DNA of 64,000 nucleotides, taken from JAYFNU01 sp034933305. Its GTDB lineage: Bacteria > Bacillota > Clostridia > Oscillospirales > Ruminococcaceae. The position numbers and the translations under genes are program-made. Within the stretch, counting starts at the first letter, position 1. Every line of letters starts with the position of its first letter. Shown here in pieces: positions 32,619 to 40,888 of the stretch. The DNA lies in assembly GCA_034933305.1 (NCBI GenBank), contig JAYFNU010000006.1, forward strand, positions 62,001 through 126,000, in the 5' to 3' direction. The notes under the pieces are model-generated. The model saw only the letters and a list, made by a program, of their open reading frames with translations. It searched no databases and was not told where the DNA came from.

Positions 32619-33983
32619 CTATTTGAGGAACTTCCGCAGCAGGCGGAAGTTCTTTTCCGTATAGGGGAAGTAGCGCATCGGCAGGTCGATCCACGTCGCC
32701 TTGCGCACGATGCTGCGGGAATGGGTAAAGGTGTCGAAGCTCAGCTTGCCGTGGTACTGGCCCATGCCCGACATGCCGACCCCGCCGAAGCCCATGTTCG
32801 AAGTCGCGAGATGGATGATGGTGTCGTTGATGCAGCCGCCGCCGAAGGAGCAGCGGTCCAGCACGCGGCGCTCGGTCTCCCGGTCGGCGGTGAAGAGGTA
32901 CAGCGCGAGCGGCTTCTCGCGCCCGCGCACGAATCCGATCGCCTCGTCGAGCGTCTTCCATGTCAGCACGGGCAGGATGGGCCCGAAGATCTCCTGCTGC
33001 ATGACGGGGGAGGCGGGATCGACGTCGACGAGCACCGTCGGCTCGATGAACCGCCGCGCGTCGTCGCAGCCGCCGCCGATGACCGCGCGCTGTCCTTCAA
33101 GCAGCGCCTTCTTTTCGGCGTAGTGCTTTTCGGAGACGATGGTGACCATCCCGGCGCGGTCGCCGCCGGGGAAAAAGGCGTCGAGCGCTTCCTTGTAATG
33201 GCCGATGAAGGCGTCGCGCACGCGCTCGTCGATGAGCACGTAGTCGGGGCCGACGCAGGTCTGCCCGGCGTTGAGCACCTTGCCGAAGGCGACGCGGCGC
33301 GCGGCGAGCCGCAGGTCGGCCGTGGCGTCGATGATGACGGGGCTCTTGCCGCCGAGCTCGAGCGTGACGGGCGTCAGATACTTCGACGCCGCTTCCATGA
33401 CGACCTTGCCGACGGCGACGGAGCCGGTGAAAAAGATGTAGTCGAACCGCTGCGAGAGCAGCGCCGTATTCTGCTCGCGCCCGCCCTCCACGGCGGCGAT
33501 ATAGGACGGCGGAAAGGTGTCGGCGAGGAGCTTCGCGAGCGCGCGGCTGACGTTTGGCGCGTAGGCGGACGGCTTGACGACGGCGCAGTTGCCGCCGGAA
33601 ATGGCGCCCACGAGCGGGTCGAGGCAGAGCTGGACGGGGTAGTTCCAGGGCGCCATGATGAGCGCGACGCCGTAGGGCTCGGGGCTCGTGAAGCTTTTCG
33701 CCGAAAACTGGGCGAGCGGCGTCGCGACGGCGCGCGGGCGCATCCAGCGCGCGAGGTGCCGGATGTGATAGCGCAGCTCGTCGAGGACGATGCCCGTCTC
33801 GCACATGTAGCTCTCGAAGGGCTGTTTGCCGAGATCGGCGCGCAGCGCCCCGGCGAGCGCATCCTCGTTCGCTCTGAGCGCCGCCTGCAGCTTCTTGAGC
33901 GCGTCGAGCCGGAACGCGAGGGAGCGCGTCGCCCCGGTTTCATAAAATGCGCGCTGTTCGCGCACGATCTCCTGAATGTCCAT
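32619..33983 (-). CDS. Aldehyde dehydrogenase (class 3-like)
   Basis: A 454-residue NAD(P)-dependent aldehyde dehydrogenase of the short class 3 type. It has the family blocks MAPWNYPVQL near 108, FFTGSVAVGK near 183, the general base in LELGGKSP near 207 and the nucleophile in NAGQTCVGPDY (Cys near 242), then EIFGPILPV near 335. The C-terminus is hydrophobic-aromatic but lacks a clear membrane anchor. It is transcribed alone, convergent with the carbohydrate operon. The substrate is likely a medium-chain or general aldehyde. Confidence 0.94.
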   Translation of the reverse strand: MDIQEIVREQRAFYETGATRSLAFRLDALKKLQAALRANEDALAGALRADLGKQPFESYMCETGIVLDELRYHIRHLARWMRPRAVATPLAQFSAKSFTSPEPYGVALIMAPWNYPVQLCLDPLVGAISGGNCAVVKPSAYAPNVSRALAKLLADTFPPSYIAAVEGGREQNTALLSQRFDYIFFTGSVAVGKVVMEAASKYLTPVTLELGGKSPVIIDATADLRLAARRVAFGKVLNAGQTCVGPDYVLIDERVRDAFIGHYKEALDAFFPGGDRAGMVTIVSEKHYAEKKALLEGQRAVIGGGCDDARRFIEPTVLVDVDPASPVMQQEIFGPILPVLTWKTLDEAIGFVRGREKPLALYLFTADRETERRVLDRCSFGGGCINDTIIHLATSNMGFGGVGMSGMGQYHGKLSFDTFTHSRSIVRKATWIDLPMRYFPYTEKNFRLLRKFLK

Positions 33984-34054
33984 CGGTCGCCCACCTTTGC
34001 TTCATTTGCTCTAATTATAGGGGATCGCGCGGCGCCGCGCAAGAAGGGCGCGGG

Positions 34055-34090
34055 AAAAATAAAAAGGCCGCCCGGATCACGGGCGGCCTT
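34055..34090 (-). terminator. Intrinsic terminator for the gene at 34111
   Basis: AAGGCCGCCCG / CGGGCGGCCTT stem; on the minus strand it is followed by a TTTTTATTTTT tract. Confidence 0.88.
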
Positions 34091-34110
34091 GCGCACAGGG
34101 GGGAGAGGGC

Positions 34111-34398
34111 TCAGCCCTCCGACAGCGCGCGTTCGAGCCAGATGGCGCCGATGTCGAGCGCGCTGTACAGCGAATTCTTGTCGCTTTGCTTGATGATGCG
34201 GGCGTTGGGGCCGAGCGTCGGATCGTTCGACAGCAGCGAGACATGGACCTTCGTCGCAAGCTCCGCGCCGTCCTTTTCCTGCGTGCCGAGGATCTGCAGG
34301 AAGACGACGTGCGAATCGGCGGGGTTGCCGTAATAGATCTCGTTGTTGCAGCGCACGAGCGGGCGCCCTTTATAGGTCAGCGGCGTTGTTTCTGCCAT
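34111..34398 (-). CDS. Conserved hypothetical protein next to ireB
   Basis: A 95-residue cytosolic protein. The sequence begins TPLTYKGRPLVRCNNEIYYGN and continues HVVFLQILGTQ and NSLYSALDIGAIWLERALSEG. I recognise it only as a small protein of the kind found in Clostridia beside IreB (UPF0297). Start 34398 is chosen because AAAGGA lies 9 bases ahead; the ATG at 34407 would touch that site. It follows ireB by 24 bases on the same strand and ends in a terminator, so the two are probably co-transcribed. Confidence 0.75.
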   Translation of the reverse strand: MAETTPLTYKGRPLVRCNNEIYYGNPADSHVVFLQILGTQEKDGAELATKVHVSLLSNDPTLGPNARIIKQSDKNSLYSALDIGAIWLERALSEG

Positions 34399-34422
34399 GG
34401 ATATCATCCTTTCGGGAAATAA

Positions 34423-34668
34423 TCAGTCGTTCACAAACGAGCGGACAAGCGCCTGCAGCAGATCGTCGCGGTCGAATTGCCGCATGAGCGAGCGGGCGTT
34501 GTTGTGGGTCGTTATGTACGTCGGGTCCTCGGAGAGGATGTAGCCGACGATCTGATTGACCGGGTTGTAGCCCTTTTCCTTGAGCGCGTCGTAGACTGTC
34601 TTCAGAACGCTCTTGATCTCGAGATCGCGCTCGTTGGGGACGTTGAAAGTTACGGTGGGTTCGTACAT
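34423..34668 (-). CDS. ireB: IreB-family regulatory phosphoprotein (UPF0297)
   Basis: An 81-residue protein of the IreB/YrzL family: EIKSVLKTVYDALKEKGYNPVNQIVGYILSEDPTYI with the typical NARSLMRQFDRDDLLQALVRSF C-terminal half. In Enterococcus IreB is phosphorylated by the PASTA kinase IreK and affects cephalosporin tolerance. GGAGAAGGATC precedes the ATG. In many Firmicutes it sits with the Holliday-junction resolvase yrrK and alaS; neither is here. A short hypothetical gene follows. Confidence 0.92.
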   Translation of the reverse strand: MYEPTVTFNVPNERDLEIKSVLKTVYDALKEKGYNPVNQIVGYILSEDPTYITTHNNARSLMRQFDRDDLLQALVRSFVND

Positions 34669-34737
34669 GATCCTTCTCCTTTCGAGAACCTTATAGAAAC
34701 AGGATACACCAAACCGGCGCTTTTTACAAGACGCGGC

Positions 34738-37116
34738 TCATGAACGGAGCGTGACGCCGTCGCAGGCGAGCAGCGCGAGCGTTTTGCGGATGGCTTCGTC
34801 CGCATGCTCGTCGGTCAGCGTCTTTTCGCGGTCGCGCAGCACGAGGCTGTAGGCGATGCTCTTTTTGCCCGCCGGGACCTTGTCGCCGGTATAGACGTCG
34901 AACACGCGCACCGCCTCGAGGATATCGCCGCAGCCCTCGCGGATCTTCTTTTCGAGCGCGGCGCTCTCGGTGCCGATGTCGCACACAAGCGCGACGTCGC
35001 GCGTGACGGCGGGGAACTTCGGCAGCTGCTTGTAGCGCTTGGTGCCGCCGCGCAGCTCGAAGAGCCTGTCGAGGCTCACGTCGGCGACGACGACGCGCTC
35101 GCGGATGCCGTATGCGTCGGCGACGAGCGGGTGCACCTCGCCGACGATGCCGACGCGTTCGCCGCCGACAAAGACCGCCGCGCAGCGGCCGGGATGGTAG
35201 GTCGGATCGCTCTTTTCGGCCTTAAAAGCGAGGCCGGCGATGTTGAAGCGCGCGGCCAGCGCTTCCAGGATGCCCTTGACGCCGAAGAAATCGAGCTTCG
35301 CATAGCTGCCGATGATGAGCTTGCGCGGCTCCCGGGGCAGCTTTTCGGGGTCGGCGTCGGGGATGAACTCGACCGCGAGCTCGAACAGCGCAGCCGACGG
35401 CACGCGGCCGTTGTAGTTGCGCGCGAGCGTGTCGAGCATCGAAGGCACGGCGGTCGTGCGCATGCAGCTGGTGTCCTCGCCGAAGGGGTTGCTGATGACG
35501 ACGGCGCGGCGCAGGCTGCTGTCCTTCGGCACGCGGATCATGTCGAGCTGCTTCATGCTCATGAACGAGTAGGTGTTGATCTCGTACAGGCCGCTCGCGA
35601 CGCACACGTCGACGACGCCGCGCTCAAAGCGCTGGCGCTCGGTCGGCCGCGCGGCGGCGACCGATTTCATGACGGTGTTGGGGATCCGGTCGTAGCCGTA
35701 GAAGCGCGCGACCTCCTCCGCGACGTCCGCAAAGCCCTCGATGTCGGCGCGGAAGGTGGGCGGGGTCACATAGAGCCCGTCGTCGACCGTGAAGTCGATC
35801 TTGCGCAGATATCCGGCCATGTCGCCGGCGGGGATGTCGGTCCCGAGGAAGGCGTTGATGCGCTCCGGCTGCAGCGGGATGACGGGCGCCTCGCGCATCG
35901 CGCCGACGGCGTCGACCATGCCGCCGACGATATCGCCGGCGTCGAGCAGCTCGATGAGCTCGAGCGCGCGGGTGAGCGCGGGGACGGTGTTGTGGGGATC
36001 GAGGCCCTTCTCATAGCGCGCGGACGCCTCCGTGCGCAGACCGAGGCCGCGCGCCGTCGCGCGCACGTTGATGCCGTTGAAGCAGGCGGACTCGAAGACG
36101 ATGGCCGTCGTGTCGTCCGCGATGCCGCTGTATTCGCCGCCCATCACGCCGGCGACGGCGATGGGCTTTTCGCTGTCCGCGATGACCATCATGGACGGCG
36201 TGAGCGTGCGCTCGACCTCGTCGAGCGTGACGATGCGCTCGCCCTCGCGCGCCTGGCGCACGATGATGCGGTGATCCCTGACGTTGCGGTAATCGAAGGC
36301 GTGCATCGGCTGGTTGTATTCGAGCATCACGTAGTTCGTGATGTCGACGATATTGTTGATGGGGCGCACGCCCATTTCGCGCAGGCGCTCGCGCATCCAC
36401 TGCGGCGACGGCTTGACGCGCACGTTCTCGACGATCGCGCCCGTGTAGCGCAGGCAGTTCTGCGGCGTCTGGTTGTCGACGCTGAGCATGGCGCTCACGT
36501 CGCCGTGCGTGCGCGTGACCTTCGGCTGCGCGATGGTGAGCGGCACGCCGAATGTCGCCGCGGCTTCCCGCGCGAGGCCCGTCACGCACATGCAGTCGGG
36601 GCGGTTGGAGGTGATCTCGAACTCGAAGACGACGTCGTCGAGGCCGAGCGTTTTCGTGATGTCCTCGCCCGGCTCAGTGTCCTCGGGCAGGATCATGATG
36701 CCGTTTTCGATGCAGTCGGGGAAGTCGTGGATCGTCAGACCCAGCTCGCCCAGCGAGCACATCATGCCCTCGCTTTCGACGCCGCGCAGCTTGCCGGTGC
36801 GGATCTCCTTGCCGCCCGGCAGCACGGCGCCGTCGAGCGCCAGCGGAACCATCGCGCCGGCGGTGACGTTCTGTGCGCCTGTGACGATCTGCAGCCGGCG
36901 GCCGCCGCCGGCGTCGGTCTGGCAGACCCAGAGGTGATCGCTGTCGGGATGCCGCTCCATCGACAGCACGCGCGCCGCGACCACGTTTTTGATATTGTCC
37001 GCTTCGCAGGACCATCCCTCGACCTTGCTGCCCGTCATCGTCATGCGGTGGGCGAACTCACGGGAGGGCACGTCGATCTTCGCGTAGTCCTGGAGCCATT
37101 TGATCGGTAAATTCAT
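34738..37116 (-). CDS. pheT: Phenylalanyl-tRNA synthetase beta subunit
   Basis: A 792-residue beta subunit. In order: the N-terminal half-motif and OB-type tRNA-binding domain (VVAARVLSMERHPDSDHLWVCQTDAG, residues about 43-150), B3/4 editing domain (about 210-385, with NNIVDITNYVMLEYNQPMHAFD near 236), B5 domain (about 410-480), catalytic-like core (480-690) and C-terminal ferredoxin-fold anticodon domain (about 700-792, KQLPKFPAVTRDVALV). Full length for a bacterial PheT. It starts 13 bases after pheS with AAGGAGGG, so it shares the T-box-controlled transcript. Confidence 0.97.
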   Translation of the reverse strand: MNLPIKWLQDYAKIDVPSREFAHRMTMTGSKVEGWSCEADNIKNVVAARVLSMERHPDSDHLWVCQTDAGGGRRLQIVTGAQNVTAGAMVPLALDGAVLPGGKEIRTGKLRGVESEGMMCSLGELGLTIHDFPDCIENGIMILPEDTEPGEDITKTLGLDDVVFEFEITSNRPDCMCVTGLAREAAATFGVPLTIAQPKVTRTHGDVSAMLSVDNQTPQNCLRYTGAIVENVRVKPSPQWMRERLREMGVRPINNIVDITNYVMLEYNQPMHAFDYRNVRDHRIIVRQAREGERIVTLDEVERTLTPSMMVIADSEKPIAVAGVMGGEYSGIADDTTAIVFESACFNGINVRATARGLGLRTEASARYEKGLDPHNTVPALTRALELIELLDAGDIVGGMVDAVGAMREAPVIPLQPERINAFLGTDIPAGDMAGYLRKIDFTVDDGLYVTPPTFRADIEGFADVAEEVARFYGYDRIPNTVMKSVAAARPTERQRFERGVVDVCVASGLYEINTYSFMSMKQLDMIRVPKDSSLRRAVVISNPFGEDTSCMRTTAVPSMLDTLARNYNGRVPSAALFELAVEFIPDADPEKLPREPRKLIIGSYAKLDFFGVKGILEALAARFNIAGLAFKAEKSDPTYHPGRCAAVFVGGERVGIVGEVHPLVADAYGIRERVVVADVSLDRLFELRGGTKRYKQLPKFPAVTRDVALVCDIGTESAALEKKIREGCGDILEAVRVFDVYTGDKVPAGKKSIAYSLVLRDREKTLTDEHADEAIRKTLALLACDGVTLRS

Positions 37117-37129
37117 CTTTCTTCCCTCC

Positions 37130-38149
37130 TTAAAACTGCGACAGGAAGCGCATGTCGTTTTCGAACAGCAGCCGCAGATCGTCGATGCCGTAGCGCATCA
37201 TGACGATGCGGTCGAGCCCGAGCCCGAAGGCGTAGCCGGAATAGACGTTCGGGTCGATGCCGCAGTTTTCGAGCACCTTCGGGTGCACCATGCCGCAGCC
37301 GAGGATCTCGATGTAGCCCTCGCCCTTGCACAGCCGGCAGCCCTCGCCCTTGCAGGCGAAGCAGGTCGCGTCCATCTCGGCGGACGGCTCGGTGAAGGGG
37401 AAGTGGTGCGGGCGGAAGCGCGTCGTGATGTCGTCGCCGTACAGCTTCTTTGCAAAGATGTCGAGCGTTCCCTTGAGGTCGGACATCGTGATGCCCTCGT
37501 CGACGACGAGGCCCTCGATCTGGTGGAAGATGGGCGAATGCGTCGCGTCGACCGCGTCGGAGCGATAGACGCGCCCCGGCGAGATGATGCGGATGGGCGG
37601 CTTGTGCGCGAGCATCGTGCGGACCTGGACGGGCGACGTCTGCGTGCGCAGGAGCACCTTGTCGTTGATGTAGAAGGTGTCCTGCGTGTCGCGGGAGGGA
37701 TGCCCCTTCGGGATGTTGAGCATCTCGAAGTTGTAGTGGTCGTACTCGACCTCCGGGCCCTCGGCGAGGTCGAAGCCCATGCCGAGGAAGATCTCCTTGA
37801 CCTCGTCGAGCACGAGATTGAGCGGGTGCCGGCGGCCGATGACCGGCGCCTCGCCGGGCAGCGTCACGTCGAGCGTTTCCGCCTTCAGTTTGAGCTCGAG
37901 CGCCGCTTCGCCCAGCGCCGACGCGCGCTCCGCGATCATCTTTTCGATCGACGCGCGCACCTCGTTCGCCATCTGGCCCATTTTCGGGCGCTCCTCCGCC
38001 GACAGCGAGCCCATCTGCTTGAGGATCGCCGTCAGCTCGCCCTTTTTTCCGAGGAAGCGCACGCGCAGCTCTTCGATGGCGGCGGCGTCCTGCGCGCCCG
38101 CGATGCGCTTTTCCGCCTCCGCGCGGATGGAGTTGAGAAGCTCTTTCAT
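37130..38149 (-). CDS. pheS: Phenylalanyl-tRNA synthetase alpha subunit
   Basis: A 339-residue alpha subunit: N-terminal coiled coil (residues about 1-85), class II catalytic core with motif 2 (PPIRIISPGRVYRSDAVDATHSP near 200) and motif 3 (GYAFGLGLDRIVMMRYGI near 305). An unusual cysteine cluster, CFACKGEGCRLCKGEGYIEILGCG near 263-286, is the form found in many bacterial PheS. ATG 38149 follows GAGGTGA at 6 bases; the TTG at 38155 abuts that site and is not used. Expression is governed by the T-box leader upstream. Confidence 0.96.
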   Translation of the reverse strand: MKELLNSIRAEAEKRIAGAQDAAAIEELRVRFLGKKGELTAILKQMGSLSAEERPKMGQMANEVRASIEKMIAERASALGEAALELKLKAETLDVTLPGEAPVIGRRHPLNLVLDEVKEIFLGMGFDLAEGPEVEYDHYNFEMLNIPKGHPSRDTQDTFYINDKVLLRTQTSPVQVRTMLAHKPPIRIISPGRVYRSDAVDATHSPIFHQIEGLVVDEGITMSDLKGTLDIFAKKLYGDDITTRFRPHHFPFTEPSAEMDATCFACKGEGCRLCKGEGYIEILGCGMVHPKVLENCGIDPNVYSGYAFGLGLDRIVMMRYGIDDLRLLFENDMRFLSQF

Positions 38150-38184
38150 AACCAATCACCTCAAAATCGAATCGTTTGTGCATC

Positions 38185-38452
38185 GGCGCGCCCGCGCCAA
38201 AAAGAAAAGACCCCGCCCCGGCAAAAGGGACGAAGCCATGCTCCGCGGTACCACCCTGATTTCAGCTTTGAGCCAACACTCTCATGCCCCGTAACGGCGG
38301 CAGGCCGTCGCGCCCTACTCGTTGCCTTTGAGGCGCGCCGCTCGCGGGCGAACTTCGCGCTTTCCCTGCCCGTTCGGCCGCTTGCAGCCATGGCGGCCGT
38401 CTCTTCGTCGGGGGAGAAAACGTTACTTTTCCCGTTCATCGCGTTTGAATGC
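38185..38452 (-). promoter_or_regulatory. T-box leader of pheST
   Basis: On the minus strand the conserved T-box sequence GGGTGGTACCGCGGAG (complement of 38241-38256) pairs with the tRNA acceptor end. It is followed by a GC-rich terminator region with TCTTTTCTTTTT (about 38197-38215). Stem I lies upstream, with a GGGAAAAGTAACG element and a candidate Phe specifier TTC in GCGAAGTTCGC. Uncharged tRNA-Phe should permit read-through into pheST. Confidence 0.93.
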
Positions 38453-38456
38453 AATT

Positions 38457-38507
38457 ATGATACCATTTTTCCCGCCGCCTTGCAAGTGGTTTTATCCATG
38501 CTATAAT
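38457..38507. promoter_or_regulatory. Divergent promoters sharing a palindromic -35 (pheST and acpS)
   Basis: TTGCAA at 38480-38485 reads the same on both strands. Plus: 16 bases to TATAAT (38502-38507), extended by TGC, for acpS. Minus: 17 bases to TATCAT (complement of 38457-38462), for the T-box transcript. Confidence 0.75.
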
Positions 38508-38549
38508 ATTTTCAGAAGTCAGAACGGGCCCGCGGGCCGGGAGGTTTTC

Positions 38550-38912
38550 ATGATCTACGGCATCGGCATCGACATGATCGAGATCGCGCGCATCCGGCGC
38601 AGCATCGGGAACGAGCGCTTTGCGGCGTTCGTCTATTCGCCGCGGGAGCGCGCCGCTTTCGCGGGCGACGCCAGGCGGCTCGCAGGCTGCTTCGCCGCCA
38701 AGGAAGCCTTCGGCAAGGCGCTCGGCACGGGCGTGCGCAGCTTTGCTCTCAGCGAAGTGTCGGTGCTGCGCGACGCGCTCGGCAAGCCCTATTTCGCTTT
38801 CGCGGGCCGCGCGGCCGCCATCGTGCGGGAAAAAGGCCTGCGCGCGCTCGTGACGCTCACGAACACGCGGGAATACGCGCTCGCGAACGTCGTGCTGGAG
38901 GCGGAGGAATGA
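38550..38912 (+). CDS. acpS: Holo-[acyl-carrier-protein] synthase
   Basis: A 120-residue phosphopantetheinyl transferase that converts apo-ACP to holo-ACP using CoA. The Mg-binding residues are in GIGIDMIEIARI (Asp8) and FAAKEAFGKALGTG (Glu near 57). ATG 38550 lies behind GGGAGG; the open frame upstream overlaps the T-box promoter region and is not coding. The stop overlaps the start of nnrD (ATGA). It is the first gene of an operon arranged as in the Bacillus acpS locus. Confidence 0.95.
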   Translation: MIYGIGIDMIEIARIRRSIGNERFAAFVYSPRERAAFAGDARRLAGCFAAKEAFGKALGTGVRSFALSEVSVLRDALGKPYFAFAGRAAAIVREKGLRALVTLTNTREYALANVVLEAEE

Positions 38913-39775
38913 CGATCCGGAAGCTTGACAGGGACGCCGTGCGGGGGCTGCTGCCGCCGCGCGCCGAGTCCTCGCACAAAGGGACCTTCGGGCGGCTGAC
39001 GATCGCCGCGGGCTGTGACCGCTACCGCGGGGCGGCCGTGCTGTGCGCGCGCGGCGCGCTCGCGTGCGGCGCGGGGCTCATCTGCGTCGCATCGACCGAA
39101 AAGGCGCTCGCCGCCGTCGCCGCGCATGTCCCCGAGGCTATCCTCATCGACGCGCAGACCGACCGCGGCTATCTCGCGCAGTCCCTCGCCGCGTCGACGG
39201 CGGTCGCCGCGGGCTGCGGTCTGTCGCAGAGCGACGAGGCGCTCGCGCTGCTCGAAACGGCGCTGCGCGCGTCGCGGTGCCCGCTCGTGCTCGACGCGGA
39301 CGGCATAAACCTGCTCGCCGCGCGCATAGAATTGCGCAAGGAGCTCTGCGGGCGGGAGGTCATCCTCACGCCGCATCTCGGCGAATTCGCCCGGCTGACG
39401 GGCACGACCGTCGCGGCGGTCGCCGCGTACCGCGCCGCGGCAGCGGCGCGGTACGCCGCCGAAAGCGGCTGGACGGTCGTGCTGAAGAGCGACCGGACGG
39501 TCGTAGCGTTTCCGGACGGCGAGGTCTTCGTCAATGCGCTCGGCAACGCGGGGCTTGCGAAGGGCGGCAGCGGCGATCTGCTGTGCGGCGCCGTCGCATC
39601 GCTCGCGGCGATGGGCATCGGCGCGCGCGACGCGGCGCTGCTGGGGGTGTATCTCCACTCCCGCGCGGCCGACCTCTGCGCGGCGCGCATCCCCGAGCAT
39701 TCGATGTCGCCGAGCCTCGTCGCCGATTTTCTGCCCGCCGCCGTCGCCGAGCTCCAAAGCGACGAAAAGAGCTGA
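38909..39775 (+). CDS. nnrD: ADP/ATP-dependent NAD(P)H-hydrate dehydratase
   Basis: A 288-residue ribokinase-like protein of the YjeF C-terminal/NnrD family that repairs hydrated NAD(P)H. Motifs are SHKGTFGRLTIAAG near residue 22, VLDADGINLLA near 129, ILTPHLGEFARL near 152, LKSDRTVVAFPDG near 190 and the catalytic NAGLAKGGSGDLLCG near 209. The epimerase (YjeF N-terminal) half is absent; it is a stand-alone dehydratase. The start overlaps the acpS stop by four bases. The protein is cytosolic. Confidence 0.93.
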   Translation: MTIRKLDRDAVRGLLPPRAESSHKGTFGRLTIAAGCDRYRGAAVLCARGALACGAGLICVASTEKALAAVAAHVPEAILIDAQTDRGYLAQSLAASTAVAAGCGLSQSDEALALLETALRASRCPLVLDADGINLLAARIELRKELCGREVILTPHLGEFARLTGTTVAAVAAYRAAAAARYAAESGWTVVLKSDRTVVAFPDGEVFVNALGNAGLAKGGSGDLLCGAVASLAAMGIGARDAALLGVYLHSRAADLCAARIPEHSMSPSLVADFLPAAVAELQSDEKS

Positions 39776-39819
39776 TCGATCTGAAGGATCCGCGCCTGAA
39801 AAAAAGAAACGGCCTTTCC

Positions 39820-40341
39820 GTGCTGCGCCGCATGGCCTGCGGCGTCTGCGCGGGGGTCGTTTTTTTGCTGCTGGCGGTGCTCGCCGCGTGCGGGGCCGCC
39901 GCCCGCGGCGAGGCGGCCCCGGATATCTTCCGGCCGCCGTTCACGCTGAGCGCCGACTATACCTGCGGCTCGCTCGAAGGCGCGCTGTCGCTCGCGCGCC
40001 CCGCCGCGCAGCGCCTCGAGCTGACGTTCACCTCGCCCGCCGATCTCGCCGGTCTGTGCGCCGTGCTCGACGGGGATGCGGCGTCGCTGTCCTTTGCCGG
40101 CATGACGGATCAACGCGGCGCCGGCGAGCTGCCGCGGGACCATCCCGCGCGGGCGCTCGCGGCGCTTTTTCTGCAGGCCGACGCCGCCGGCGGCGCCGCG
40201 CAGGCCCTGAAGAACGGCGACGTGCTGTACACGTTCGCGGACGGGGCGTCCGTCACGGCCTACGCGGGCGTCCCGAAATCGATCGACATCCCCGCGGCCG
40301 ATCTCCATCTGACCGTGACAGGCTTCGACGCGGGGGAATAG
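39820..40341 (+). CDS. Small lipoprotein, YdcC-position
   Basis: A predicted 173-residue lipoprotein: hydrophobic core VCAGVVFLLLAVLA with a lipobox LAAC, then a small beta-rich domain (SADYTCGSLEGALSL, LELTFTSPADLAGLC). GTG 39820 is the likely start; ATG 39832 is possible, and no strong ribosome site decides between them. It sits between nnrD and mazF, the place held by lipoprotein ydcC in the Bacillus acpS locus. No enzyme motif is seen. Confidence 0.65.
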   Translation: MLRRMACGVCAGVVFLLLAVLAACGAAARGEAAPDIFRPPFTLSADYTCGSLEGALSLARPAAQRLELTFTSPADLAGLCAVLDGDAASLSFAGMTDQRGAGELPRDHPARALAALFLQADAAGGAAQALKNGDVLYTFADGASVTAYAGVPKSIDIPAADLHLTVTGFDAGE

Positions 40342-40449
40342 CCGGCCGGGCGCGGCCCCGAAAAATTTTCGGATTGTCGCCGTTCGACGTTTTAATCTGC
40401 GCGGTTCTGGCCAAAATAGAGATGAAACCAGAATGCGGAGTTGATCAGT

Positions 40450-40806
40450 GTGAACGTCAGGAGAGGCGAGGTCTTTTATGCCGACCTGAGCCCGGTCGTC
40501 GGCTCGGAGCAGGGCGGCGTGCGCCCCGTGCTCATCGTACAAAACGATGTCGGCAACCGCTACAGCCCGACCGTCATCGCCGCCGCCATCACGAGCAAAA
40601 GCGACAAGACGGATCTGCCGACCCATATCCGTCTGCGCGCGGGCGAATGCGGCCTGTCCCGCGACAGCATCGTGCTGCTCGAACAGATCCGGACCATCGA
40701 CAAGCGGCGGCTCCGCGAGCGCATGGGCGCCGTCAACGACAGCGCCATGGGGAAGATCAACGAGGCGCTGTCGGTCAGCTTCGGTCTTTCGGGCGATATC
40801 ATGTGA
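40450..40806 (+). CDS. MazF/EndoA-type endoribonuclease toxin, no adjacent antitoxin
   Basis: A 118-residue PemK/MazF-family RNase: RRGEVFYADLSPVVGSEQGGVRPVLIVQND at the start, the PTVIAAAITS strand, the LPTHI turn and the conserved VLLEQIRTIDKRRL. The best start is GTG 40450, nine bases after GGAG; TTG 40441 is also open. The toxin cleaves mRNA at short U- or ACA-containing sites in relatives. In Bacillus the antitoxin ndoAI and alr precede it; here only 108 bases separate it from the lipoprotein gene and no antitoxin frame fits. Confidence 0.9.
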   Translation: MNVRRGEVFYADLSPVVGSEQGGVRPVLIVQNDVGNRYSPTVIAAAITSKSDKTDLPTHIRLRAGECGLSRDSIVLLEQIRTIDKRRLRERMGAVNDSAMGKINEALSVSFGLSGDIM

Positions 40807-40841
40807 GTTTACTCAGTCTATACGGAAAGTAATAATGCAGC

Positions 40842-40874
40842 AAAAAATCCGCCGGCGTAAAACCGGCGGATTTG
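40842..40874. terminator. Bidirectional terminator
   Basis: ATCCGCCGG / CCGGCGGAT stem between the convergent mazF and kinase genes; the T-run is strongest on the minus strand. Confidence 0.85.
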
Positions 40875-40888
40875 TCATTTCAGGATGG

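Noticed and set aside
34804..37110. 768-codon open frame opposite pheT
   Set aside because: It is the exact antisense shadow of pheT, very rich in Arg/Asp/Val/Ala as expected for GC-rich codons read backwards, with no family motif. The same applies to long antisense frames at 635-2446, 3984-5843, 14302-16224, 52196-53941, 55419-57809 and 57641-59815.
39043..39819. Long arginine-rich frame upstream of the lipoprotein in the same frame
   Set aside because: It is the shadow of nnrD; signal-peptide-like sequence starts only near 39820.
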